NCBI GenBank assembly: GCA_963815495.1
Contig: CAWFGW010000010.1
Span: 178,191-242,190 of the forward strand
Length of the DNA stretch: 64,000 nucleotides
Source of the DNA: CAWFGW01 sp963815495
Lineage (GTDB): Bacteria; Bacteroidota; Bacteroidia; Cytophagales; JAAEPT01
Direction of reading: 5' to 3'
Part shown: positions 18,613 through 27,847 of the stretch, in pieces
How positions within the stretch are numbered: position 1 is the first letter of the stretch
How the letters are laid out: each line of letters begins with the position of its first letter
Translations under genes and position numbers: made by a program
Notes under the pieces: generated by a model
Database searches by the model: none
The model's input: only the letters and a program-made list of their open reading frames with translations
What the model was told of the DNA's origin: nothing

Positions 18613-20055
18613 TTGCGTATTAAACGAAACGCGAAGATCAGGGGGTTTTTCAAAAATATCGGATTTACATTAATACTTACAATTCTAGTTAAACCAATTA
18701 GTTTGTTAGTAGAATCATTTGCTCATAGCAGAGTTGGAAATGAGGATTGGGCTACCTATGCCTCACTTTTTTCCTTTGGCTTTCTTTTCTGTGCAGCCTC
18801 AGACTTAGGAATAAATCAATATCTGACTAAAATTATTGCTGAAGAACCACGCAATTTCAAACAAGTTTTTCCGAAATTCTTCACTATAAAGTTGGTGCTG
18901 ATGATTTTATACCCCTTTGCAATGATTTTCGCTGGAATGTTCATTGGGTACGAAGGAGTTCAATTAGTTTATCTTTTTTGGTTAGCATTTTGTAATTCCC
19001 TAATCCAATTTTCTCAATTTTTCAGAGCTAATCTACAAGGCTTTCAGCTGTTCAAACAAGACGCTATTGCCTCCAATCTTGACAAGCTATTTTTCATTTT
19101 CTTTATCTCCACACTCTTATTTATTAATAAAGAAAGTTTAAGTACAGTCATAATCGCTCGCTTTGCCTCAATTGCGTTATCTGTAATTGCTATTGCATTT
19201 ATCTTGTTAAAAAATAACAGTTGGATATTTCCTGAAAAAATCAACCAACACAATACGTTAGATTTATTAAAAAAAACATTTCCATTTGCCTTGATGACCA
19301 TTTTATACAGTGTTAATGAACGAACGGATATCGTGATGATTGAACGAATAGCGGTAGATCGCGTAGAAGCAGGTATCTATGCTGCCTCTTATCGATGGCT
19401 AGATGCTGCTATGATGTATTTATGGACTATTCTACCACTCTTTTTTGCTCGTTTTGCTTTTCACGAAATTAAAATTTCTGAAAAACAAGATTTATTAAAA
19501 TCAGGAATTGGAATTACTGCCATACCATTATTAATCATTTCAATTTTCAGTTTTTTCCATAGTGAAATATTCTTTACTATGTTTTCAAAAAGCCCCGTCA
19601 GCGAAGTGGCACTTATGGAAAAATGTTTTCAAATATTAGCACTTTCACTCTTCTTCCAAGGTTCTTTTGCAATTCTGAGTACCTACCTTACCTCTAATGG
19701 TTATACCAAACAAGTGAGTTGGTCATTAGTGATAAGTATTGCAATAAATGTACTTTTAAACAGTATCTTCATTCCTAAATATGGCGCTTTGGCCGCTGCC
19801 TATTCAACACTAGCGAGTACTTGCATACTTTCTGTGTCTTACATTTATATTTTCGTTCGAAAGCAAATATTTGATTTACCTTGGATGACCTGGGGAAAAG
19901 TACTATTCATAGCTGGAGCAACATTCGCAGGCGCGTACTTGATTGACACCAACTTATCCAATTGGGTAATTACTTTTTTAACCATTTCATGTATAAGTAT
20001 TATATTGAGCCTTTTGCTAAAAGTATTGGATTTGAAATCGATTTTAAAACACTAA
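18613..20055 (+). CDS. Wzx-like polysaccharide flippase (MATE-like/MOP superfamily)
   Basis: 480 residues with about 12-14 hydrophobic segments and few charges, as in O-antigen flippases. Features include DWATYASLFSFGFLFCAASD near 45-65 and the conserved mid region NERTDIVMIERIA near 235-248. It would move lipid-linked oligosaccharide across the inner membrane. The open frame starts with TTG; no ATG precedes the first helix, so a TTG start is accepted with caution. The next gene, an O-antigen ligase/polymerase, starts 9 nt downstream, fitting a Wzx-Wzy pair. Confidence 0.88.
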   Translation: MRIKRNAKIRGFFKNIGFTLILTILVKPISLLVESFAHSRVGNEDWATYASLFSFGFLFCAASDLGINQYLTKIIAEEPRNFKQVFPKFFTIKLVLMILYPFAMIFAGMFIGYEGVQLVYLFWLAFCNSLIQFSQFFRANLQGFQLFKQDAIASNLDKLFFIFFISTLLFINKESLSTVIIARFASIALSVIAIAFILLKNNSWIFPEKINQHNTLDLLKKTFPFALMTILYSVNERTDIVMIERIAVDRVEAGIYAASYRWLDAAMMYLWTILPLFFARFAFHEIKISEKQDLLKSGIGITAIPLLIISIFSFFHSEIFFTMFSKSPVSEVALMEKCFQILALSLFFQGSFAILSTYLTSNGYTKQVSWSLVISIAINVLLNSIFIPKYGALAAAYSTLASTCILSVSYIYIFVRKQIFDLPWMTWGKVLFIAGATFAGAYLIDTNLSNWVITFLTISCISIILSLLLKVLDLKSILKH

Positions 20056-20064
20056 TAACTGAAC

Positions 20065-21426
20065 ATGCAAACAGCGGTAAAGTTTGAGAAAATTATTGAA
20101 GTACTACTGATAGTACTCTTATTTTCTGTCCCGCTATCAATTGACAGTCATCTGTATGGCGATTCACTCGGTATCACCTTAGTAACTGAGCCTTTATGCT
20201 TAGTCTTATCTTTTTTTATCTTCTTTTCTTATTTGTCAGTCATCAGAAGCATTAAACTCAATTACTTAGATGTCATCATACTGCTACACCTAGTTGCTAT
20301 GCTTATGAGTAGTTTTTTTTCATGGAATTTTGTCATCTCCTTTAAGTTTAGTGTAATAATTAGTTCCTATGTTTTTTCTACTTATTTTGGCTTTAAACTC
20401 ATTACTGACAAAGACTCATTAATAGAAAAACTAACCTATTCCTTTCTTATTGGACACTTTCTTTTAGCGGCATATTGTTTTTATAATTTTATTAAACTGG
20501 GTATTTTTTATGAAACATCCTATATCGTTGCCCAGCCATTTGTGGAACAGGGACATTCCAATTTAAGTATTATGTTAGAGGCTCCTGCGATTATTTCAAC
20601 GGTACTTCTACTAAAAAAGGACTTGAACAAAAGAACAAAAGCTTTATTGTTAGTCGCAGTTTTCACTTTTATAGCCGTAATCAGTTTTAGCTGTTCCCGA
20701 ACCTCGTACATCACACTTTTCTTATCTTTTGCGGTCTTGTTTTTCTTCAGCTTGACAGGTGACACAAAAAGAAAGCTGTTGATATATGTTGGTGGTCCCT
20801 TCATCTTAATGTTAGGCATTTGGAAAGCAAATGACCTTTTTCACTATTACCAATATAAAGATGACCCCACAAGCTACTACAATAGTGAAAGCTTAAATTA
20901 TGACAGTAATGATATACGTACCTACAAACAAACCAATATGTGGGACGAAATGTGGGATATTTCTGAGACGGAAAACCGAGCAGGAAAATCAAGTGCTGAA
21001 CGGGTATACAGATGGGTCAAAGGCTGGCAATTATGGGAAGAACAGCCCATGACTGGTATAGGGCCTGGTACTTTTGCTGATCGCTATTTAGAGGTTTATA
21101 AAAATTCAACCAATGAATACGAGCGGTTTTTAGCAGAACGAAAAATGAATATTCACAACCTGTATCTGTCTTGGCTGTTTGAAGGGGGGGTGTTTGTTTT
21201 CATTACTGGAATAGGAATCATTCTGTTTATTGCAAACACTGGCTTTCGGTTCACCATTAAAAACGCACCAAGTATTTACAAAGCTTTAACAGTAAGTTTA
21301 CTGCCCTTTATTATCCACAGCTTAGTGCAGGACTACTGGAATGAACCACGAGTAGCAATTTCTTTTTGGTTTGGTTTAGCAGTGCTTAATTATTTTGCTG
21401 CTAAAAAGAACACACCATCAACGTAA
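20065..21426 (+). CDS. O-antigen ligase/polymerase family membrane protein
   Basis: 453 residues, about 11 membrane helices. A large periplasmic loop (about 255-355) contains MTGIGPGTF and is followed by MNIHNLYLSWLFEGGV, the conserved His-containing motif of the Wzy/WaaL superfamily (PF04932). It either polymerises repeat units or ligates glycan to a carrier; sequence alone does not decide. Coupled to the flippase. Its 3' end overlaps the convergent phosphatase gene by 26 bp. Confidence 0.88.
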   Translation: MQTAVKFEKIIEVLLIVLLFSVPLSIDSHLYGDSLGITLVTEPLCLVLSFFIFFSYLSVIRSIKLNYLDVIILLHLVAMLMSSFFSWNFVISFKFSVIISSYVFSTYFGFKLITDKDSLIEKLTYSFLIGHFLLAAYCFYNFIKLGIFYETSYIVAQPFVEQGHSNLSIMLEAPAIISTVLLLKKDLNKRTKALLLVAVFTFIAVISFSCSRTSYITLFLSFAVLFFFSLTGDTKRKLLIYVGGPFILMLGIWKANDLFHYYQYKDDPTSYYNSESLNYDSNDIRTYKQTNMWDEMWDISETENRAGKSSAERVYRWVKGWQLWEEQPMTGIGPGTFADRYLEVYKNSTNEYERFLAERKMNIHNLYLSWLFEGGVFVFITGIGIILFIANTGFRFTIKNAPSIYKALTVSLLPFIIHSLVQDYWNEPRVAISFWFGLAVLNYFAAKKNTPST

Positions 21427-22549
21427 GGTCATCAGAATAACCACATCTTCCTCTGAAATTATCTACACCTTTTAAAACTTTATCAACCACTGATAAATCG
21501 TCATCGGGTGAATATCTAAATAAACATTCTTTGAGATTCTCCTCCCCCCACTCTTCTTCCTCTGCATTTTTTATCTCCGTTACCCCATCAGTATAACACA
21601 GTAAGATGGCATCTTTTTCTATGGTAGTCTCTCCAATTTCTAATGAGGGTAAGCGATCAAACGCTCCTAAAATTGTAGAACCTGTTTTCAACTCCTCTAT
21701 TTCACCTTTTCTTCTGTAATAAATGGGGTTATGTCCCGCATTGACATATTCCATTACTCCTGTTTTAAAATTAAGCTCGGCAATGAAAAAAGTTACAAAA
21801 TATTCTCCTTGGGAGTTGTATAGAAGTTGTCTGTTTAATTCCGTAATGATTTTCTTTAAATCGTCTGTCTGACTTACCATGGTACGTAAGCAGGCTTGAA
21901 AGTTAGACATTAACAAAGCGGCAGGCATCCCCTTTCCTGACACATCAGCAATGCAAACATAATTAAGTGAATCCGATACCTGAATATAATCATAATAATC
22001 ACCCCCAATTGATTTATAGGGTAGATAGAATGCTTCAATTGATATGTATTCACTTTTTGGAAAATCTTTTAACACCAGCATGCTTTGCACGGTGCTTGCT
22101 ATTTCCATTTCCTTATTAAAAGCTTGTTGTTCTATTTGTTTTCTAGCCAATCGTTTATTTTCGATCGCCACCATAATGATGTTAGCAAGTGTTTTAATAA
22201 AGGAGATATAGTCTTTCCGGTCATCAAGATGCTCACCACCTGCAACCAAAATGTAAGCTAAAATTGTTTTTTTATGTGTAATAGGTAAAATATCATCAAT
22301 CCCGTTCAATCTAATCGCATCATGTTTTGCTTGAAGTCGATCTAAATTTGTTTCTGAAACTTTAAATCCATGTTCAACTTTAACTTTTAACTCTGCGTTT
22401 TCAAAAACCACTAAAGCATATTTATCAAATTTCATGGTTGAAATACAGATAAAGTAAAAAATACGGTACAAATCCTCTTCAGGCATGTTGGAATTAATTG
22501 CCTGAGTTACTTCTAGTAATGAATTAAGTTTAATCTGTTTGATGTCCAT
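21401..22549 (-). CDS. PP2C-type SpoIIE-domain phosphatase with N-terminal sensor region
   Basis: 382 residues from the ATG at 22549, which lies 2 nt past the stop of the upstream permease; a longer frame would begin 27 nt earlier inside that gene. The N-terminal about 150 residues look like a GAF-type sensor, then a short helix (KEMEIASTVQSMLV, about 145-158) and the SpoIIE phosphatase domain with GGDYYDYIQVSD, VCIADVSGKGMPAALLMS and YVNAGHNP. Family members dephosphorylate anti-sigma-factor antagonists or similar partners; none is encoded nearby. It converges on, and overlaps, the O-antigen gene. Confidence 0.88.
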   Translation of the reverse strand: MDIKQIKLNSLLEVTQAINSNMPEEDLYRIFYFICISTMKFDKYALVVFENAELKVKVEHGFKVSETNLDRLQAKHDAIRLNGIDDILPITHKKTILAYILVAGGEHLDDRKDYISFIKTLANIIMVAIENKRLARKQIEQQAFNKEMEIASTVQSMLVLKDFPKSEYISIEAFYLPYKSIGGDYYDYIQVSDSLNYVCIADVSGKGMPAALLMSNFQACLRTMVSQTDDLKKIITELNRQLLYNSQGEYFVTFFIAELNFKTGVMEYVNAGHNPIYYRRKGEIEELKTGSTILGAFDRLPSLEIGETTIEKDAILLCYTDGVTEIKNAEEEEWGEENLKECLFRYSPDDDLSVVDKVLKGVDNFRGRCGYSDDLTLMVCSF

Positions 22550-22550
22550 A

Positions 22551-23666
22551 TCAATTATTTTTAGGATCAAAAGCATCTCTCAGCCCGTTGCCAAACAAGT
22601 TAAAAGCAAATACCAAAAAGCTAATCGCTAACCCGGGGAATAAAATCAAATGAATGGTAGAAACCCCATTTACTAACTTAAACCCTTCGTGTACCATCAA
22701 CCCCCAAGAAGGTGTGGGTGGCTGAACACCCATTCCTAAAAAGCTTAACCCTGCCTCCACTAAAATAGCCGAAGCAAAGTTGGAAGTGGCCACTACGATG
22801 ATTGGGCCTACTAAGTTAGGGAGAATATGCTTGAACATAATACTAACATTTGATACCCCTAACACTTTAGCCGCTTCTACATATTGCATTTCTCTTACTT
22901 CAAGTAATTGCCCACGCACGACACGAGCAACCTCAACCCACATGGTTAATCCTACCGCTACAAAAGCCACCCAGGCACCTTTACTTTGCAAAGCAATGCT
23001 GATGGCGATTACTAACATAATTCCTGGAATTGACCAGACTACTGTTAATAACCACAAAATTATTTTCTCTATCCAACCACCAAAATAACCTGCCACAATG
23101 CCTAACGTCACTCCAACTGTTAAGGAGATGATTACCGCAATAAACCCAACCATTAATGAAATTCGAGTGCCTAATATTAAACGACTAAACAAATCACGTC
23201 CAGCACCATCGGTTCCCAAGAAATAATAGCGATGATCTATCACTTCTTGCTCAAAATTTTCTCGTGAAGTACCTAATTGTTGAAAGGTATATTGCTCGTG
23301 GATGTTGCCATTACCACCAAACACAGCGACTTCTATGCCTTGGTAGGTCAGCGAATAACCTTCTATTGGTCGAATACTGTATTTTGGTTCCGAACCAAAA
23401 AACCACGATGAAAACATTGTCCGTTCTGCGTTATAGCTTTGTCTTTTTATTTTGAGTACCTGCACAGAAAATCCTGGAGGCTTTTTTCTTATTTCAATGG
23501 CACCATCATTCGCGTTTTCAGTGGAGTCGGGAACTACCAAATAACCAAAAATAGAAATTAGAATGGTCAAAAAAATCACCACAGCTCCACCAATGGCTAT
23601 CTTATCTTTTTTTAGTCGTCTTAAAACTAATTCTGTGGGAGTATAATATCGTACGTCTTCCTGCAA
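22551..23666 (-). CDS. ABC transporter permease, OppC/DppC-like
   Basis: 371 residues. One N-terminal helix (about 25-47) is followed by a periplasmic insert of about 90 residues and then the binding-protein-dependent permease domain: FLGTDGAGRDLFSRL (about 150-164), five helices, and the EAA loop EAAKVLGVSNVSIMFKHILP (about 262-281), which contacts the ATPase. OppC-type subunits import oligopeptides or nickel. The partner OppB, ATPases and binding protein are not next to it; scattered opp genes are usual in Bacteroidota. Directly upstream of the SpoIIE-type phosphatase gene. Confidence 0.92.
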   Translation of the reverse strand: MQEDVRYYTPTELVLRRLKKDKIAIGGAVVIFLTILISIFGYLVVPDSTENANDGAIEIRKKPPGFSVQVLKIKRQSYNAERTMFSSWFFGSEPKYSIRPIEGYSLTYQGIEVAVFGGNGNIHEQYTFQQLGTSRENFEQEVIDHRYYFLGTDGAGRDLFSRLILGTRISLMVGFIAVIISLTVGVTLGIVAGYFGGWIEKIILWLLTVVWSIPGIMLVIAISIALQSKGAWVAFVAVGLTMWVEVARVVRGQLLEVREMQYVEAAKVLGVSNVSIMFKHILPNLVGPIIVVATSNFASAILVEAGLSFLGMGVQPPTPSWGLMVHEGFKLVNGVSTIHLILFPGLAISFLVFAFNLFGNGLRDAFDPKNN

Positions 23667-23691
23667 CTCAGTTACTTCTAACTCGTGTCTT

Positions 23692-24795
23692 TTAATCGGT
23701 CACTTGCCTATCTTTCCAAGTGTATTTGCCTAGACTGCCCAATATACCAAATAGTGGCACATAAAACACATATAGCACACCGAGAACTAAAAAATGGAAC
23801 AGCAAAATTGGCTTATTAAGAAAGTGAAGCACTCGTGAAAGAAACACAAAGTCCAACGTAAATTTGGCCGCAAAAGCCGTTATAAGTAATTCTAAGGAAA
23901 GAAAACCAGATAAATATAATACGGGGGCTATCATAAAACTCAAGTTGAAAAAGAAGACCAACGGGGCGATTAATCGCGAACTCCTACTTTGATAGTGCTT
24001 CCATTTACTGGCCCACCGCTTTCGCTGATTAAAAAATTGTGCAAGTGACTGTGCTGCCTTAGTAGTCACTATTCCTGCTTTCGATTTATTAAAAACTAAC
24101 TGACGAGGATTTTCCTGAAACAATTTATGCATTAAAAATTCATCATCACCTGAGGGGACACTGAGCAAGTCATCATAACCTCCAACTGCTGTAAATGCCG
24201 ACTTTTTAAAACTCAAATTTGCACCATTGCACATTGTTGCTTTTCCATTCCCAAAGGTAGCTGCACCTGCCCCCACCAACGAAGCAAATTCAATCGTTTG
24301 AATTTTTTCAAAAAACCGGCTTTCTCCATAAAAAGTAACCGGACCAAACACAAACTTCACTTCCGATTGCGCATAACAATCATTCACGCTGTTTAACCAG
24401 TTTCTATGAACTAAACAGTCGGCATCGGTAGTAATAATTGTGTCATATTTTGCGGAAGCGATACCCGCTTTTAATGCTTGTTTTTTTCCAAAAGTATTCG
24501 TTAAGTGAATTAATTTTAGGGTGACATCAAGCATACACTCTTCAACTAATCTTCTTGTATTATCTGTTGAATGATCATCAACTACAATAACTTCAAAGCG
24601 TTCTTTGGGGTAGTTTTGTTGAGAAAGGCTTCCTAGTAAATTCAAAATAGTAGCCGCTTCATTTCTAGCTGCTATTACGATTGAAAAACATTCTTTTTCA
24701 TTCCGTACAGGAAAATAGGGTAAGTGATTCCACCCCCAAATGAGCCACAACACAAACAGCACATAAGCCACCGCTATGAAAGCTAAAATCACCAT
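23692..24795 (-). CDS. Membrane glycosyltransferase, family 2
   Basis: 367 residues. N-terminal membrane helix (1-22), then a GT-A domain: FSIVIAARNEAATI (about 38-51), VVDDHSTDNT (about 71-80), TTDADCLVH (metal site, about 122-130), GDDEFL (catalytic acid region) and QRKRWASKW (about 237-245). Two to three C-terminal membrane helices. It overlaps the upstream LPG-synthase-like gene by 7 nt, so they are co-translated; a joint role in glycolipid synthesis or transport is plausible. It is a paralogue of the GT2 at 15.6-16.7 kb, not identical. Confidence 0.9.
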   Translation of the reverse strand: MVILAFIAVAYVLFVLWLIWGWNHLPYFPVRNEKECFSIVIAARNEAATILNLLGSLSQQNYPKERFEVIVVDDHSTDNTRRLVEECMLDVTLKLIHLTNTFGKKQALKAGIASAKYDTIITTDADCLVHRNWLNSVNDCYAQSEVKFVFGPVTFYGESRFFEKIQTIEFASLVGAGAATFGNGKATMCNGANLSFKKSAFTAVGGYDDLLSVPSGDDEFLMHKLFQENPRQLVFNKSKAGIVTTKAAQSLAQFFNQRKRWASKWKHYQSRSSRLIAPLVFFFNLSFMIAPVLYLSGFLSLELLITAFAAKFTLDFVFLSRVLHFLNKPILLFHFLVLGVLYVFYVPLFGILGSLGKYTWKDRQVTD

Positions 24796-25736
24796 TTCAA
24801 TTTAAGTTGAAGCCAACAATATAATCCAATGATGGCTGGGAATAAAATGTTAATGGACCAAAGCCCAAAACTTGCTAACACCGCACTGGACTCTGAGATT
24901 CCAATCACCGCCATCACACTTACTACAGTGATTTGACGCATGCCCATATCGGCAATAAAGTTGATTGAAAATAAAAGTGATTTTATTAAATAGACCACAG
25001 AAATAACCATAAACAACTCAAGCGTGCTGTAATTAACCTGAAGTAATTTTAACATAATAATAAACTGAAAGGTGAACGTCAAATAACGCGCAACCGAAAA
25101 AAGCAGCACTTGAAACAACTCCGCTTTGCTATATTCTTTTACCACTACCAAATAGGATTTCAAACGAAGGCCTAAGGATGTGTTAAATAGTAGAGATAAA
25201 ATAGACTTTCGGAAAACAATTCCGAGTACTGATAAAATAAAGAATAGAAGTCCTAAGCTTAGGCTCACTCTCAAGTCGCTGTCTACTTTTTGTACGTAAT
25301 ACCATGCCGCTGGCACACCAAACAACAAGGTTGCAGACAATTGAAAAGCCTGCCCTAACAACAAAGAGCCAATCAAACGAAATTTCTTAAACGACCTTAA
25401 CATCAAAAATCGCCCAACACATTCTCCAACACTCTTAGGTGCGACTATACCAAAACTAACTCCAATAAACACTGCTTTTAAGGCTTGAGAAAAATTGATT
25501 GTTTCTACTTTGGCTGCTAACAACTTCCACTTTTGGGCTTCAAAACCCCAATTTAAAAACATCAAAAAGACTAATAACACTAACGTACTGGTGTTTTGAG
25601 GTATAAAAACCTCGTTAATTAGCTCTTGATATTGATTTTGATTGGAGTAGTATACAAACAACAAATAACCCGAAATCAATAAAGTCACAAAAACTTTAAG
25701 CCCCCACTTCACTTCTTTTGTCACTTTAATTGGCAT
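24789..25736 (-). CDS. LPG-synthase-like (UPF0104) integral membrane protein
   Basis: 315 residues with about eight membrane helices. The segment GVSFGIVAPKSVGECVGRFLML (about 93 onward, Gly- and Pro-rich with a conserved Glu and Arg) is characteristic of the lysylphosphatidylglycerol-synthase transmembrane family. The soluble aminoacyl-transferase domain of MprF is absent, so it is the stand-alone membrane domain, thought to act as a lipid flippase-type unit. Co-translated with the downstream GT2, which suggests a glycolipid pathway. Substrate unknown. Confidence 0.82.
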   Translation of the reverse strand: MPIKVTKEVKWGLKVFVTLLISGYLLFVYYSNQNQYQELINEVFIPQNTSTLVLLVFLMFLNWGFEAQKWKLLAAKVETINFSQALKAVFIGVSFGIVAPKSVGECVGRFLMLRSFKKFRLIGSLLLGQAFQLSATLLFGVPAAWYYVQKVDSDLRVSLSLGLLFFILSVLGIVFRKSILSLLFNTSLGLRLKSYLVVVKEYSKAELFQVLLFSVARYLTFTFQFIIMLKLLQVNYSTLELFMVISVVYLIKSLLFSINFIADMGMRQITVVSVMAVIGISESSAVLASFGLWSINILFPAIIGLYCWLQLKLKW

Positions 25737-25825
25737 ACTGGCTCAATATACATAATTTGATTATCAGAATTTGAACTTTAGTTCATCCTTTCAAGCTAAA
25801 GGTGACACTTCATTAATTTTAATCT

Positions 25826-26386
25826 ATGTCCACAAGTCCTGTTTCAAAAGAAAAAATAATATTAGGTATTGATCCTGGAACAGTGATTATGGGATATGGC
25901 ATCGTTAAAATCACAAAAAACAAGTTGGAGTTAGTACAGTTTGGCGTTATTCACCTGAGCAAATATGACAACCATGCATTGAAGCTGAAGAAAATATTTG
26001 AACGCGTGTCATCGCTGATTCGAGATTATGCCCCAGACGAAGTGGCTTTGGAAGCTCCCTTTTTCGGAAAAAATGTGCAATCGATGCTTAAACTAGGTCG
26101 AGCACAAGGAGTGGCTATGGCTGCGGCATTACATCATGAAATTCCTATTACCGAATATGCTCCATTAAAAGTGAAACAATCGGTCACTGGCAAAGGAAAA
26201 GCGTCTAAAGAACAAGTAGCTGGCATGATTATGAAGTTGCTGAACATCCAAGAAATGCCAAAACTACTGGATGCTACCGATGCACTCGCTGTTGCACTTT
26301 GTCATCATTTTCAAGGCGGTGCTATGGCAAAAAAATCAACTAGCTGGAAAGCATTTTTAAGTGATAATCCTGGGAGGGTTAAGTGA
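25826..26386 (+). CDS. ruvC: Crossover junction endodeoxyribonuclease RuvC
   Basis: 186 residues. Resolves Holliday junctions as a dimer with RuvAB. The four acidic catalytic positions are visible: Asp in LGIDPGTVIMGYG (residue 16), Glu in VALEAPFFGKN (about 75), and the Asp pair in DATDALAVALCHH (about 150-153). Length is normal. It stands alone, divergent from the LPG-synthase-like gene. The 347-bp gap after it (26387-26733) contains only degenerate purine-rich DNA and a heptamer array. Confidence 0.97.
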   Translation: MSTSPVSKEKIILGIDPGTVIMGYGIVKITKNKLELVQFGVIHLSKYDNHALKLKKIFERVSSLIRDYAPDEVALEAPFFGKNVQSMLKLGRAQGVAMAAALHHEIPITEYAPLKVKQSVTGKGKASKEQVAGMIMKLLNIQEMPKLLDATDALAVALCHHFQGGAMAKKSTSWKAFLSDNPGRVK

Positions 26387-26512
26387 GATTTGAGTAGTGA
26401 GATGTTAGTACAAAGTATTAAGTACAAAGACGAAAAGTAGAAGGTAGAAAGATTTTTTGATTGGAAACTTACAGATTGAAGAATTTGAAAAGTTAATCGT
26501 TTAAGAAAAAAC

Positions 26513-26624
26513 ATTATTCATTATTCATTATTCATTATTCATTATTCATTATTCATTATTCATTATTCATTATTCATTATTCATTATTCATTATTCATTA
26601 TTCATTATTCATTATTCATTATTC
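26513..26624. repeat. Heptamer tandem repeat, 16 copies of ATTATTC
   Basis: Sixteen perfect copies of ATTATTC (equivalently ATTCATT), one base different from the unit of the two arrays at 15.5 and 17.4 kb. Preceded at 26387-26512 by degenerate DNA with GTGAGATGTTAGTAC-like motifs. Confidence 0.96.
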
Positions 26625-26733
26625 ATTAACACCTCGGCAACCATTCATACACCAAATAGAATCTTCAATACAAGCAAGGGTTGTTAATTACAAAATGAGT
26701 AGTTTAGTATAATCAACCAAACCAAAACTGTAA

Positions 26734-27291
26734 ATGCAGGAAGTGCTAGTAATAGTCGAACAGTGTAAACAGAATAACCCTGAAGCGCAGCATCAATTAT
26801 ATAAGCTGTTGGCTTCAAAGCTTATGGGGATTTGTATGCGTTATACTAAATCGCGACCGTTAGCGGAAGATTATTTACAAGATTCATTCATAAAGATCTT
26901 CACTAACATCTCAAAATTTGAAAACAAAGGATCCTTTGAAGGGTGGGCTAAGCGAGTCACCATCAACACGATTTTGAAGGGGTTTAGTAAGAAAAACGTA
27001 CTAGACAAAAGTGCCGATATCGATGACATGATCGAACAACCATTTGAGAAAAAAGCGGATGTGATTTCTGGAATGGCCTATCAAGAATTACTTTCCTTTC
27101 TTCAATATTTACCCGAAGGGAAGCGAGTCATCTTTAACCTGTATGTAATCGAAGGTTATACGCATAAAGAAATAGCTGAACTATTAGATATAAACGAAGG
27201 AACTTCAAAATCGCAATTAGCAAAAGCAAAAGAAATATTAAGAGACTTACATGTTAAATACAACAGGGTTTATGCAACAGAAACTACCTGA
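26734..27291 (+). CDS. ECF-type RNA polymerase sigma factor
   Basis: 185 residues. Region 2 spans about 25-95 with MRYTKSRPLAEDYLQDSFIK and the DNA-melting part SFEGWAKRVTINTI. Region 4 spans about 125-175 with LPEGKRVIFNLYVIEGYTHK and a helix-turn-helix IAELLDINEGTSKSQLAKAK that reads the -35 element. The next gene begins inside its last codons and encodes a single-pass membrane protein, so the pair has the layout of a sigma/anti-sigma module. The signal is unknown. Confidence 0.92.
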   Translation: MQEVLVIVEQCKQNNPEAQHQLYKLLASKLMGICMRYTKSRPLAEDYLQDSFIKIFTNISKFENKGSFEGWAKRVTINTILKGFSKKNVLDKSADIDDMIEQPFEKKADVISGMAYQELLSFLQYLPEGKRVIFNLYVIEGYTHKEIAELLDINEGTSKSQLAKAKEILRDLHVKYNRVYATETT

Positions 27292-27796
27292 AAATATCGA
27301 CCAAATGGAAGACTTCTATAAGGAGCAATTCCAAGATTTCTCTCCAGAAGTTAACAACGCTGTTTGGGAAAACATCAGTCACAACATCCCTACTTCCACT
27401 GGTTTAGGCACAAGTGTATCCACTTCCTATCTACTCAAAGTTGTTGGTTTAATGCTGGGAGGAATTGGTACCATAGCAGTAGTGACAGATTCTTTGAGTA
27501 CCAAAAGAAAAACAGTCCCAGAAAAACAGGAAATTATAACCCCTATAGTGGCGCCAACGGAAGCACCTGTTAGCAACGAGACTGTTGAAACACCAATAAC
27601 TGAAAAAGTAGACGAAACTACCACTGCCGAAGAAAACGAACAAGTTGAAGCTACTAAGTCAAAACAATCAGTCACAAACGAAAAAGCTACAACTCAAAAA
27701 GCAGCTAAGGAAGGAACTTCTAAAAAAGAAGAGAAAGATACTGAGAAGACAGAAAAAACGGACTTTCAGTTTGTGGAAGAAATTGAGTTTGAATAG
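27251..27796 (+). CDS. Putative membrane partner (anti-sigma-like) of the ECF sigma factor
   Basis: 181 residues from the first ATG; starts at 27272 (MQQKLPENIDQ) or 27305 (MEDFYKEQF) are equally reasonable, because homologous proteins tend to begin just before the helix with WENI. One membrane helix (about 62-80, VVGLMLGGIGTIAVVT). The C-terminal 95 residues are a low-complexity Thr/Glu/Lys linker ending in DFQFVEEIEFE. No zinc-binding anti-sigma motif is present, so the anti-sigma role rests on overlap with the sigma gene and on topology only. A bidirectional terminator follows. Confidence 0.72.
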   Translation: MLNTTGFMQQKLPENIDQMEDFYKEQFQDFSPEVNNAVWENISHNIPTSTGLGTSVSTSYLLKVVGLMLGGIGTIAVVTDSLSTKRKTVPEKQEIITPIVAPTEAPVSNETVETPITEKVDETTTAEENEQVEATKSKQSVTNEKATTQKAAKEGTSKKEEKDTEKTEKTDFQFVEEIEFE

Positions 27797-27817
27797 GCAT
27801 TTAAATCTCGATAATGT

Positions 27818-27847
27818 AAAAAGCTGACATAAAACTGTCAGCTTTTT
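27818..27847. terminator. Bidirectional Rho-independent terminator
   Basis: AAAAAGCTGACA (27818-27829) pairs with TGTCAGCTTTTT (27836-27847) around a 6-nt loop, flanked by A and T runs on both sides, so it can stop transcription from either direction. It overlaps the last codons and stop of kdsB. Confidence 0.88.

Noticed and set aside
22550..22576. Longer N-terminus for the SpoIIE phosphatase
   Set aside because: The extra nine codons overlap the permease gene, while an ATG 2 nt after the permease stop gives a natural start.
15525..26624. CRISPR-like arrays
   Set aside because: The repeats are 7 bp head to tail without spacers, so they are simple tandem repeats.
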